From: Paludibacteraceae bacterium
Lineage (GTDB): Bacteria > Bacteroidota > Bacteroidia > Bacteroidales > Paludibacteraceae
DNA length: 8,820 bases
NCBI GenBank assembly: GCA_904502115.1
Contig: CAJGDW010000061.1
Span: forward strand, 1-8,820
Reading direction: 5' to 3'
Part shown: positions 1 through 7,399 of the stretch, piece by piece
Numbering within the stretch: the first letter of the stretch is position 1
Layout of the letters: each line of letters begins with the position of its first letter
Notes under the pieces: generated by a model
What the model saw: the letters and a program-made list of their open reading frames with translations, nothing else
Told to the model about the DNA's origin: nothing
Databases searched by the model: none
Position numbers and translations under genes: made by a program

Positions 1-666
1 AAATACGTCATTATAGTAGCAGGTGGCAGTGGCAAACGCATGGGTGCAGACATCCCCAAGCAGTTTTTGCTTTTGGCAGGGAAACCTGTTTTAATGCACA
101 CCATCGATGCTTTTTTAAAGTACGACAATCAAATCCAGGTGCTATTGGTATTGCCCGATGCGCACCAGGCCTATTGGCAAGATTTGTGTAAGCAATATGC
201 TTTTGATAAACCTGTTACGTTGGTTAGTGGCGGCGCTGAGCGTTTCTTTTCGGTACAGAATGCCATGCAATTAGTGCCAAACGATGCGTTGGTGGCGGTG
301 CACGATGGGGTGCGTCCGTTGGTGGATGTTGAAACCATCCGTCAGGCATTTGAATCGGCTGCAGAAAAAGGCAGCGGTATCCCTGTTATTCCAGAATCCG
401 ATTCGTTGCGCCAACTTACCCCAGACGGAAGTGTTGGTGTGAATCGTGCCGATTATTGCAGGGTACAAACGCCTCAAGTATTTCAGTCAAATCTGATAAA
501 AGAAGCTTATAATCAAGAATATACTTCCTTTTTTACTGACGATGCCAGTGTATACGAATCGATGGGGCACAGCATTGCGTTAACGCAAGGAAATGTATCG
601 AATCTAAAAATAACCACCCCAGTCGATTTGACATGGGCTGCTGTTTTGCTGCATGAATCTGTATAA
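1..666 (+). CDS. ispD: 2-C-methyl-D-erythritol 4-phosphate cytidylyltransferase, 5' end cut by the window
   Basis: This enzyme transfers CMP from CTP to methylerythritol 4-phosphate, the third step of the MEP isoprenoid pathway, in the cytoplasm. The frame is open from base 1 (KYVIIVAGGSGKRMG), so the true start lies a few codons upstream; the internal ATG at 40 would cut the nucleotide-binding loop. Visible motifs, numbered by codon in the window, are the CTP loop GGSGKRMG followed by PKQF (about 9-23), VHDGVRP (about 100-106), TPQVF (157-161), TDDASVYE and the C-terminal NLKITTPVDL. The 221 visible residues match the family, which is about 230 long. Its stop lies 14 bases inside recG, suggesting translational coupling. 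Family membership is near certain. Confidence 0.97.
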   Translation, partial: KYVIIVAGGSGKRMGADIPKQFLLLAGKPVLMHTIDAFLKYDNQIQVLLVLPDAHQAYWQDLCKQYAFDKPVTLVSGGAERFFSVQNAMQLVPNDALVAVHDGVRPLVDVETIRQAFESAAEKGSGIPVIPESDSLRQLTPDGSVGVNRADYCRVQTPQVFQSNLIKEAYNQEYTSFFTDDASVYESMGHSIALTQGNVSNLKITTPVDLTWAAVLLHESV

Positions 667-2740
667 AGCCGATATAAAATACCTGCCAGGCATGGGGCCT
701 AAAAAGGCAGAGATTTTGAACAAAGAAGCCGAAATCTATTCTTTGTACGACTTGATACAAACTTTTCCGTATCGCTACATCGATCGCAGCCGATTCTATA
801 AAATTGCCGAAATTTCATCCAACAATACCCATATTCAACTGCGTGGAAAAATAGTCGCTTTTTCTACCAAAGGCGAAGGGCGTGCAAAGCGATTAATTGC
901 CCATTTCACCGATGGAAATGACACCATCGAGCTGGTGTTTTTTAAGGGCATTCCGTTTGTGTTAAAAGCCTATCAGCTGAACACCGAATACATTGTTTTT
1001 GGCAAGCCCACTTACTTTAATGGCGTATATAGTTTTGTACACCCCGATATAGAACAACCTTCCGAAGAACGTACGCAAGGTTTTATGCCATTGTATCATA
1101 CCACCGAAAAAATGAAGAACCATTTTTTGCACTCCAAAGCCTTGCAAAAATTCATTTTTTTGGCGTTGAAGCAATTGCCCTCCGATATAGCCGAAACCTT
1201 GCCACAATCGGTACTGAACAAACGAAAACTCATGCCTTTGTACGATGCGTTGTGGCAAATTCATTTTCCACAAAACATGCAATTGCTAGAGCAAGCACGT
1301 GAACGATTGCGTTACGAGGAGTTGTTTTACATTCAAGTAGCCATTTTGCGTCAGGCGGGTTTGATGCGCTCCAAGCAAAAAGGGCATCCTATGCCCCAAG
1401 TAGGCGATATTTTCCATACTTTTTACCGCGATTTTTTGCCTTTTGAGTTAACCAATGCGCAAAAAAAAGTGATCAAAGAAATCAGGGCCGATTTAGTGCG
1501 CGAAACCCAGATGAACCGCTTGTTGCAAGGCGATGTGGGAAGTGGCAAAACCATGGTAGCTTTGCTTACCATGCTCATGGCGGTGGGCAATGGCTTTCAG
1601 GCCTGTTTGTTGGCTCCTACCGAGATTTTGGCCACACAACATTACGAAGGGTTGTCTAAACTGCTAAAAGATATGCCTGTAAGCATCCGATTGCTAACAG
1701 GTTCTACCAAAAAGAAAGACCGTGTATCGTTGCATCAGTCTCTGCAAGATGGATCGTTGCAAATTTTAGTAGGCACGCATGCCATACTAGAAGATGAAGT
1801 AAAATTTGCCAATTTAGGATTGGCTATCATCGATGAACAACACCGTTTTGGCGTAGCGCAACGTGCTAAAATGTGGGCAAAAAACCACCGTCCTCCTCAT
1901 GTGCTGGTAATGACAGCAACCCCCATTCCGCGTACCCTTGCCATGACTGTTTACGGCGATTTGGACGTTTCGGTAATAGATGAGTTGCCTCCAGGTAGAA
2001 AACCCATTCAGACCTACCATCTTTTTGAAAACAAACGCGCCAATTTGCATCGTTTTGTGCATGAACAACTGCAACAAGGACGTCAAATTTACGTGGTGTA
2101 TCCTCTGATTAAAGAATCCGAAAAATCCGATTTAAAAGATCTGGAAGCGGGTTTTGACTCCATGCAAAAGATTTTTTCGGAGGTAGAAGTGGGTATGGTA
2201 CACGGCAAAATGAAACCAGCAGAGAAAGATGCCGAAATGCAACGCTTTTTGTCGGGCGAGACCCGCATTTTGGTAGCAACCACCGTTATTGAAGTAGGGG
2301 TTAATGTGCCCAATGCATCGGTTATGATTATTGAAAATGCCGAACGTTTTGGTTTGGCGCAATTGCATCAATTGCGAGGCAGGGTAGGTCGTGGAGCCGA
2401 TCAGTCGTACTGCGTGTTGATGACCAAATACGAATTATCGTCCGATACCCGTAAACGCCTCGAAATTATGACCGAAACCAACGACGGTTTTCGCATTGCA
2501 GAGGCCGATATGAAGCTACGTGGCCCTGGTGATTTAGACGGAACCATGCAAAGCGGTTTGCCATTTACCTTGCGTATTGCCAACTTGTCGAACGATGGAG
2601 TGGTGCTACAACAAGCCCGTGTAGACGTGCAAGAAATTTTGCAGGCCGATCCCATGTTGGCATCGCCAGAAAATGCAATACTTTTGTCACAACTCAAATA
2701 CCGCGCCCACGACGCTGTAAACTGGAGCTTGATTAGTTAG
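653..2740 (+). CDS. recG: ATP-dependent DNA helicase RecG
   Basis: RecG is a cytoplasmic superfamily 2 translocase that remodels stalled replication forks and Holliday junctions. The 695 residues match the family's usual length. The N-terminal part has the start DIKYLPGMGPKKAEIL and an OB-fold wedge region at about residues 60-155. The helicase core follows: Walker A GDVGSGKT at 293-300, motif II DEQHRFG at 394-400, motif III TATPIPRT from 421, and motif VI QLRGRVGRG at 573-581. The later segment RIAEADMKLRGPGDLDGT is also typical of RecG. The ATG at 653 is chosen because the conserved N-terminus begins right after it; it overlaps the ispD end in another frame. I see no strong hairpin-plus-T terminator after the TAG. 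Confidence 0.98.
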   Translation: MNLYKADIKYLPGMGPKKAEILNKEAEIYSLYDLIQTFPYRYIDRSRFYKIAEISSNNTHIQLRGKIVAFSTKGEGRAKRLIAHFTDGNDTIELVFFKGIPFVLKAYQLNTEYIVFGKPTYFNGVYSFVHPDIEQPSEERTQGFMPLYHTTEKMKNHFLHSKALQKFIFLALKQLPSDIAETLPQSVLNKRKLMPLYDALWQIHFPQNMQLLEQARERLRYEELFYIQVAILRQAGLMRSKQKGHPMPQVGDIFHTFYRDFLPFELTNAQKKVIKEIRADLVRETQMNRLLQGDVGSGKTMVALLTMLMAVGNGFQACLLAPTEILATQHYEGLSKLLKDMPVSIRLLTGSTKKKDRVSLHQSLQDGSLQILVGTHAILEDEVKFANLGLAIIDEQHRFGVAQRAKMWAKNHRPPHVLVMTATPIPRTLAMTVYGDLDVSVIDELPPGRKPIQTYHLFENKRANLHRFVHEQLQQGRQIYVVYPLIKESEKSDLKDLEAGFDSMQKIFSEVEVGMVHGKMKPAEKDAEMQRFLSGETRILVATTVIEVGVNVPNASVMIIENAERFGLAQLHQLRGRVGRGADQSYCVLMTKYELSSDTRKRLEIMTETNDGFRIAEADMKLRGPGDLDGTMQSGLPFTLRIANLSNDGVVLQQARVDVQEILQADPMLASPENAILLSQLKYRAHDAVNWSLIS

Positions 2741-2763
2741 TCGAAAGTCACAAGTCGAAAGTC
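2739..2763. repeat. Two direct copies of AGTCGAAAGTC, 14-bp period
   Basis: The 11-mer AGTCGAAAGTC is exact at 2739-2749 and 2753-2763, separated by ACA. The first copy begins inside the recG stop codon, so the repeat abuts the gene end directly. The unit itself contains the smaller repeat AGTC. Function is unknown. Confidence 0.85.
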
Positions 2764-2770
2764 GAACACT

Positions 2771-2829
2771 CATCGATTAGTCGATTTGCCGATTATTCCC
2801 TTCGGTCATCAGTACGTCACCGATTAGTC
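2771..2829. repeat. Two copies of CA(T/C)CGATTAGTC
   Basis: CATCGATTAGTC lies at 2771-2782 and CACCGATTAGTC at 2818-2829, one mismatch in 12. A related GATTAGTTAGTCGA spans the recG stop. The left copy also forms a weak inverted repeat, ATCGA-TTAG-TCGAT at 2772-2785, which is too short and too AT-rich to call a terminator. Confidence 0.75.
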
Positions 2830-2990
2830 AAAAAAATATAAAATTCTCCTTTATTCAGGCTTCGCCTTCATGAAGTTGCTCATGCTCGGCATAATCAAAC
2901 AAGTTTGCTTCTGCTCTCGCTTAATCGCAACTTTCTCCTTTCGTTATAAAATGAATTGTCTAACGTCAAAAAACTATAAAATTCTCCTTT
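2827..2990. repeat. 26-bp direct repeat bracketing a roughly 110-bp module
   Basis: The copies are 2827-2852 and 2965-2990, 138 bp apart. Each reads GTC, then seven bases (AAAAAAA or AAAAAAC), then TATAAAATTCTCCTTT. They differ at one position only, and the final 16 bp are identical. The enclosed module, 2853-2964, contains the palindrome CTTCATGAAG (2866-2875) and a 7-bp inverted repeat, AAGTTGC (2873-2879) with GCAACTT (2927-2933). A duplication, or a small mobile or dispersed element, would explain it; neither is proven. Confidence 0.8.
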
Positions 2991-3011
2991 CTCCTTTCTC
3001 CTTTCTCCTTT
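2984..3011. repeat. Tandem array (CTCCTTT)x4
   Basis: Four perfect heptamers lie at 2984-2990, 2991-2997, 2998-3004 and 3005-3011. The first is shared with the right copy of the 26-bp repeat. The array ends seven bases before the putative -7 box of secA and occupies the place of its -33 element. Arrays of perfect short units can change length by slippage. Confidence 0.95.
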
Positions 3012-3025
3012 ATTTATTATCTTCG
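2995..3025 (+). promoter_or_regulatory. Putative secA promoter, Bacteroidota type
   Basis: TATCTTCG at 3018-3025 matches the Bacteroidota -7 consensus TAnnTTTG with one mismatch. TTTC at 2995-2998, within the CTCCTTT array, lies 19 bases upstream and is one mismatch from a -33 TTTG. A start site a few bases downstream would give a leader of roughly 30-35 nt that is A-rich and lacks a Shine-Dalgarno sequence, as is normal in this phylum. The box is seen in the sequence; its use is inferred. Confidence 0.5.
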
Positions 3026-3065
3026 CACCTTATTAAATAGAAAATTAACAAAACAAGATAAAATT

Positions 3066-6000
3066 ATGGGCTTTTCTGATTTTTTGGCCAAACTATTTGG
3101 AACCAAATCGCAACGCGATTTGAAAGAAATTATGCCGTATGTAGACAAGGTTAAAACCCTTTCGCCTACCATACAATCGTTGTCGGATAACGAATTGCGC
3201 GATAGATTGCAAGCCATTAGAGCCGATATTCAGTCGCGTGGCAATGAACAAACAGAGCGCATCGCTGCTTTGAAAGAACAAATTGAACAAACCGAACTTA
3301 CCGAGCGCGAGGACTTATATGCTGAGGTAGACAAACTAGAAAACGAAATTCTAGACCTTACCGAAGATGCGTTAGACGAATATTTACCCGAAGTATTTGC
3401 TATTATCAAAGATACGGCTCGCCGTTTCTCTCAAAATGATCAAATTTCTGTAAAAGCTACCGATTTTGACCGTCAATTGGCTGTTAAATTTGATTTTGTG
3501 AGCATCGAAGGTGATAATGCTATCTTCCAAACCGAATGGACTGCAGGCGGTAATGCCATGAAATGGGATATGGTACATTACGATGTCCAATTGATTGGTG
3601 GTGTAGCATTGCACAAAGGTAAAATTGCCGAAATGGCAACTGGTGAAGGTAAAACCTTGGTGGCTACCTTGCCTGTATTCTTGAATGCTTTGGCAGGCAA
3701 AGGCGTTCACGTGGTAACCGTCAACGACTACTTGGCCAAACGTGACTCGGAATGGATGGGACCTTTGTATATGTTCCACGGTTTAAGTGTCGATTGCATT
3801 GATAAACACCGTCCTAACTCGGACGCTCGTCGCGATGCTTACAATGCCGATATTACTTTTGGTACCAACAACGAGTTTGGTTTTGACTACTTGCGCGATA
3901 ATATGGCATCGTCGCCAGCCGACTTGGTACAACGCAAGCACCATTATGCCATTGTCGATGAGGTTGACTCGGTTTTGATTGACGATGCGCGTACTCCTTT
4001 GATTATTTCAGGCCCTGTGCCCAAAGGCGAAGACCAATTGTTTGAAGAATACCGTTCTAAGGTAGAGCGCGTTGTAGAAGAGCAAAAACGATTGGCGATT
4101 AAATGCTTAGCAGAAGCAAAACGCTTATTGGCATCGTCCGATAGCAAAGATCAAGAGCAAGGTAATATTCTTTTGTTCCGTGCCTTTAAAGGGTTGCCTA
4201 AAAATAAAGCGCTTATTAAGTTTTTGAGTGAACAAGGCATTAAGGCAGGTATGTTGCGTACCGAAGCGGTTTACATGGAACAAAACAATCGTCGTATGCA
4301 CGAAATTACCGACGATTTGTACTTTGTCATTGACGAAAAACACAACAGCATCGAACTAACCGATAAGGGTATTGACCTTATTTCGACCGATACCGCAGAC
4401 GCCGCATTCTTTGTGCTGCCCGATATTGGTAGCGAGTTGGCTGAAATCGAAAAAGCAGACTTGAGCGACGAAGAAAAAGTAGAGAAAAAAGATGCGTTGA
4501 TGCAAGAATATGCCGTTAAATCGGAACGTGTCCATACCATTCAACAGCTGTTAAAAGCTTATACCTTGTTCGAAAAAGACGACCAATACGTGGTTATCGA
4601 CAACAAAGTAATGATTGTAGACGAACAAACCGGTCGTATTATGGACGGTCGTCGTTATTCGGATGGTTTGCACCAAGCTATCGAGGCGAAAGAACGCGTA
4701 AAAGTAGAAGCAGCTACCCAAACCTTTGCGTCGATTACTTTGCAAAACTACTTCCGTATGTACCACAAGTTGTCGGGTATGACAGGTACAGCAGAAACCG
4801 AAGCAGGAGAGTTTTGGGATATCTATAAACTAGACGTAGTGGTAATCCCTACCAATAAACCCATTGCTCGTTTCGACTTGAACGACCGCGTTTACAAAAC
4901 CAAGCGTGCTAAATACAATGCAGTGGTAGAAGAGGTGAAACGTTTGGTAGATGCCGGTCGCCCTGTATTGGTGGGTACTACCTCGGTAGAAATATCGGAA
5001 TTATTAAGTAAGAAATTCAATGGAGAAAAGATACCTCACCAAGTACTGAATGCGAAATTGCATCAAAAAGAGGCAGAAATTGTGGCAGAGGCAGGTCGTC
5101 CTGGAACCGTAACCATTGCTACCAACATGGCTGGTCGTGGTACTGACATCAAACTTACCCCAGAAGCAAAAGAAGCAGGCGGTTTGGCTATCATTGGTAC
5201 AGAACGCCACGAAAGCCGCCGTATCGACCGTCAGTTGCGTGGTCGTTCGGGACGTCAAGGTGACCCTGGTTCTTCTGTATTCTATGTGTCGTTCGAAGAT
5301 ACTTTGATGCGCTTGTTCGGTTCGGACAGTATGGCTACCGTAATGGACCGTTTGGGCTTCCAAGAAAACGAAATGATTGAACACAGACAAATTTCTAAAT
5401 CCATTGAACGTGCACAGAAAAAGGTAGAAGAAAACCACTTTGGTGTGCGTAAGCGTTTGTTGGAATACGATGACGTGATGAATGCGCAACGTAAAGTAAT
5501 TTATGCGCGTCGTCGTCACGCTTTGATGGGTGAACGCATTGGTTTGGATATCGTTAATATGGTATACGATGCCGTAGCTGCATTGGCAGAAGAATACAAT
5601 GCCACTGGCGATTACGAACAATTCCGTCAAGATTTGATGCGTTGGTTTGCTGTTGATATTCGCGCTGGCGAAAAAGCATCGCGTAAGGTAGAAGAAATGA
5701 CCCAACAAATCTTCGAACTAGTAATGGCTAACTATCAACGCAAGTTGGATAAATTCAACGAGGTTGCTTTTCCAGTTATTAAAAATGTGTACGAAACCCA
5801 AGGCAGTCAATACAAAAACATCATTATTCCATTTACTGATGGTAAATTGATGTACAACATTCCTGTTAATTTGGAAGAAGCCTACAATACACAAGGCAAG
5901 GCGGTTATGAAAGCCTTCCAAAAAGCTATCTTGTTGCGTACCATCGATAATGCTTGGAAAGAACACTTGCGTGAGTTGGACGAATTACGCCAATCGGTAC

Positions 6001-6350
6001 AAAATGCAAGTTACGAGCAAAAAGACCCCTTGTTGATTTACAAACTAGAGTCGTATAATTTGTTCAAGAAAATGATAGAAACCATTAACTATAAGGCTAT
6101 TACCGTGTTGATGCGTGTTCAATTACCTGTACGCGAAGGCGATGCTGTTCGCGAGGCTGCTCCCGAAAAACGCCAAGACTATAGCAAATATCAGTCGCAA
6201 AAAACCGATATTATGCGAGCTGGTCAGCAAGATACCCGCGAAAGACAAAAACAACAACCCGTACATGCAGAAAAAACAGTGGGACGTAACGAACCTTGTC
6301 CTTGCGGTAGTGGTAAAAAATACAAACAATGCTGTGGTAAAAACGCGTAA
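3066..6350 (+). CDS. secA: Preprotein translocase ATPase SecA
   Basis: SecA is the ATP-driven motor that pushes unfolded preproteins through SecYEG at the inner membrane. Motifs in order are Walker A ATGEGKT at 191-197, VNDYLAKRD, the DEVD box beginning at 298 with IDDARTPLIISGP, MTGTAETE, NMAGRGTDI (M688), QLRGRSGRQGDPGSS from 723, and the helical scaffold segment WKEHLRELDELRQSV from 964. The C-terminus carries the zinc-binding, SecB-type tail NEPCPCGSGKKYKQCC, with cysteines 1078, 1080, 1089 and 1090. At 1094 residues it is about 190 longer than E. coli SecA. The extra length is in a coiled-coil-like stretch near 57-100, a segment at about 125-170 before HYDVQL, and an enlarged preprotein cross-linking region at about 325-490. 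Codon use looks biased (CGT, GGT), fitting strong expression. The start MGFSDFLAKLFG is the first ATG and matches the family. Confidence 0.99.
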   Translation: MGFSDFLAKLFGTKSQRDLKEIMPYVDKVKTLSPTIQSLSDNELRDRLQAIRADIQSRGNEQTERIAALKEQIEQTELTEREDLYAEVDKLENEILDLTEDALDEYLPEVFAIIKDTARRFSQNDQISVKATDFDRQLAVKFDFVSIEGDNAIFQTEWTAGGNAMKWDMVHYDVQLIGGVALHKGKIAEMATGEGKTLVATLPVFLNALAGKGVHVVTVNDYLAKRDSEWMGPLYMFHGLSVDCIDKHRPNSDARRDAYNADITFGTNNEFGFDYLRDNMASSPADLVQRKHHYAIVDEVDSVLIDDARTPLIISGPVPKGEDQLFEEYRSKVERVVEEQKRLAIKCLAEAKRLLASSDSKDQEQGNILLFRAFKGLPKNKALIKFLSEQGIKAGMLRTEAVYMEQNNRRMHEITDDLYFVIDEKHNSIELTDKGIDLISTDTADAAFFVLPDIGSELAEIEKADLSDEEKVEKKDALMQEYAVKSERVHTIQQLLKAYTLFEKDDQYVVIDNKVMIVDEQTGRIMDGRRYSDGLHQAIEAKERVKVEAATQTFASITLQNYFRMYHKLSGMTGTAETEAGEFWDIYKLDVVVIPTNKPIARFDLNDRVYKTKRAKYNAVVEEVKRLVDAGRPVLVGTTSVEISELLSKKFNGEKIPHQVLNAKLHQKEAEIVAEAGRPGTVTIATNMAGRGTDIKLTPEAKEAGGLAIIGTERHESRRIDRQLRGRSGRQGDPGSSVFYVSFEDTLMRLFGSDSMATVMDRLGFQENEMIEHRQISKSIERAQKKVEENHFGVRKRLLEYDDVMNAQRKVIYARRRHALMGERIGLDIVNMVYDAVAALAEEYNATGDYEQFRQDLMRWFAVDIRAGEKASRKVEEMTQQIFELVMANYQRKLDKFNEVAFPVIKNVYETQGSQYKNIIIPFTDGKLMYNIPVNLEEAYNTQGKAVMKAFQKAILLRTIDNAWKEHLRELDELRQSVQNASYEQKDPLLIYKLESYNLFKKMIETINYKAITVLMRVQLPVREGDAVREAAPEKRQDYSKYQSQKTDIMRAGQQDTRERQKQQPVHAEKTVGRNEPCPCGSGKKYKQCCGKNA

Positions 6351-6362
6351 CGTAGAAGTAAG

Positions 6363-7184
6363 ATGAATACCTTATTATCGGTTATATGGAATGTAGATCC
6401 TGTTGCCTTTAGTTTGGGGCCAGTGTCTGTGCGTTGGTACGGATTGTGCTATGCTATTGGTTTTGTGGTAGGTATTACCTTGTTGTCTAAAATGTTTAAG
6501 AGTGAGGGATATCCTGACGATTGGGCTGACAAAGTATTGGTTTATACCATCATTGCTACGGTTATAGGATCTCGTTTAGGCCATGTCTTTTTCTATGAAT
6601 GGGGTTATTACAGTAAACATCCATTAGAGATTTTAATGGTATGGAAAGGTGGATTAGCGAGTCATGGAGGCGTGGTGGCCATCATTATTTCGTCGTGGTT
6701 GTTATGTAAATATGTCTTTCATAAGACCTTTTTGTGGTTTGGAGACCGATTCATGGGGCCTGCAGTGTTTGTAGGAGCAATGATTCGTTTGGGCAACTTG
6801 ATGAACTCCGAAATTTATGGCGGAGCAACCTCCTTGCCATGGGGATTCCAATTTGTACGCGATTATCCTGCGGGAACACCCGTAGAGTTGATTCCTGCCT
6901 GTCACCCCACACAATTGTACGAAGCTGGTAGTTATTTGATTTTGTTCGCTGTTCTTATGTACATGTATTGGAGAACCAATGCTCGTAAACGCGAGGGCTT
7001 AATTTGTGGCACGGCTTTTGCAGTATTCTTTGCGATACGTTTCTTATTAGAATTTATCAAAAATGATCAAGTGGCCTTTGAGGCCGATATGGTACTCAAT
7101 ATGGGTCAGTTGTTAAGCATCCCATTTATTTTATTAGGAATCGTATTTATAATTTATTCGTTTAAGAAACCTAAAACATCGTAG
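6363..7184 (+). CDS. lgt: Phosphatidylglycerol--prolipoprotein diacylglyceryl transferase
   Basis: Lgt moves a diacylglyceryl group from phosphatidylglycerol to the lipobox cysteine of prolipoproteins, the first lipoprotein maturation step, in the inner membrane. The 273 residues fit the family and form about seven hydrophobic segments. Recognisable features are VRWYGLCYAIGF near the N-terminus, GGLASHGG with H101 (matching the conserved histidine of the family), the signature IRLGNLMNSEIYG with R142 and N145, HPTQLYEA, and R226 in the AIRFLLEF segment (probably the second essential arginine). The gene begins 12 bases after secA, with no terminator between them, so co-transcription is likely. 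Lgt acts on proteins exported by SecA, which gives the pairing a plain logic. Confidence 0.98.
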   Translation: MNTLLSVIWNVDPVAFSLGPVSVRWYGLCYAIGFVVGITLLSKMFKSEGYPDDWADKVLVYTIIATVIGSRLGHVFFYEWGYYSKHPLEILMVWKGGLASHGGVVAIIISSWLLCKYVFHKTFLWFGDRFMGPAVFVGAMIRLGNLMNSEIYGGATSLPWGFQFVRDYPAGTPVELIPACHPTQLYEAGSYLILFAVLMYMYWRTNARKREGLICGTAFAVFFAIRFLLEFIKNDQVAFEADMVLNMGQLLSIPFILLGIVFIIYSFKKPKTS

Positions 7185-7185
7185 T

Positions 7186-7398
7186 ATGGGAAGTTTTTTA
7201 ATGTTTGTATTGTTTTTCTTTGTATTAATGATAGCGATTCCTATTATTAATATTATTAGTGTGCTTTCGAGGGTAAAAAAGAAAGCGAGACAACAGCAAA
7301 ATCAATACGAAAGTTTCTCAAAACCAGAAAACAAATCACCTATTAACAAGCGCTTTGATAAATCTAAAGCAGAAGATGTAGAATTTGAAGAGGTATAA
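7186..7398 (+). CDS. Small single-pass membrane protein, DUF4834-like
   Basis: This 70-residue protein has one strongly hydrophobic helix at about residues 2-27. A basic juxtamembrane stretch follows (RVKKKARQQQ, about 29-38), then a polar, probably disordered region and an acidic end, AEDVEFEEV. By the positive-inside rule the tail is probably cytoplasmic. The architecture and the acidic EFEEV ending recall DUF4834, a small Bacteroidota family with no known function; I assign it from memory of the pattern, not a search. It starts one base after the lgt stop (TAGTATG) and ends one base before the next ATG. It is therefore almost surely translated as part of the secA-lgt run, despite its size. 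Confidence 0.65.
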   Translation: MGSFLMFVLFFFVLMIAIPIINIISVLSRVKKKARQQQNQYESFSKPENKSPINKRFDKSKAEDVEFEEV

Positions 7399-7399
7399 T

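Larger units (their letters stand above)
2741..3065. other. Gene-free, repeat-rich spacer between recG and secA
   Basis: These 325 bases hold no credible gene. They are a mosaic of short repeats: two AGTCGAAAGTC copies at the left edge, two CGATTAGTC copies, a 26-bp direct repeat flanking a module of about 110 bp, and a CTCCTTT tandem array. The heptamer CTCCTTT also occurs singly at 2846-2852 and 2935-2941, and TATAAAAT occurs three times (2837, 2945, 2975). The last 55 bases look like an ordinary AT-rich promoter and leader for secA. Such short-motif spacers are familiar to me from Bacteroidota genomes, but I cannot test copy number here. Confidence 0.8.

Noticed and set aside
653..666. The ispD-recG overlap as a possible fusion or frameshift
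   Set aside because: Both proteins have complete family ends, so a 14-base overlap of tightly packed genes explains it.
2984..3011. CRISPR-like array
   Set aside because: The units are 7 bp with no spacers; this is a simple tandem repeat.
3384..3779. A 131-codon minus-strand open frame
   Set aside because: It is the shadow of the SecA nucleotide-binding region, including Walker A, with no independent start signal or family resemblance.
3954..4017. The SecA box reads IDDARTPLIISGP where E. coli has IDEAR
   Set aside because: The acidic residue is kept, and as I recall this variant is normal in Bacteroidota SecA, so it is not an anomaly.
5004..5708. A 234-codon open frame on the minus strand
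   Set aside because: It lies wholly opposite secA, which has every family motif in this stretch. The translation is rich in Thr, Phe and His and looks like the antisense of biased codons; no domain is recognisable.
6115..6366. An 83-codon plus-strand frame bridging the secA end and lgt start
   Set aside because: It is out of frame with the clear SecA zinc-binding tail and has no recognisable features; both true genes explain the DNA.
7385..7399. An upstream TTG start for the GT-C-like protein
   Set aside because: It would overlap the preceding gene and add only five residues. The ATG at 7400, one base after the stop, copies the lgt junction layout.
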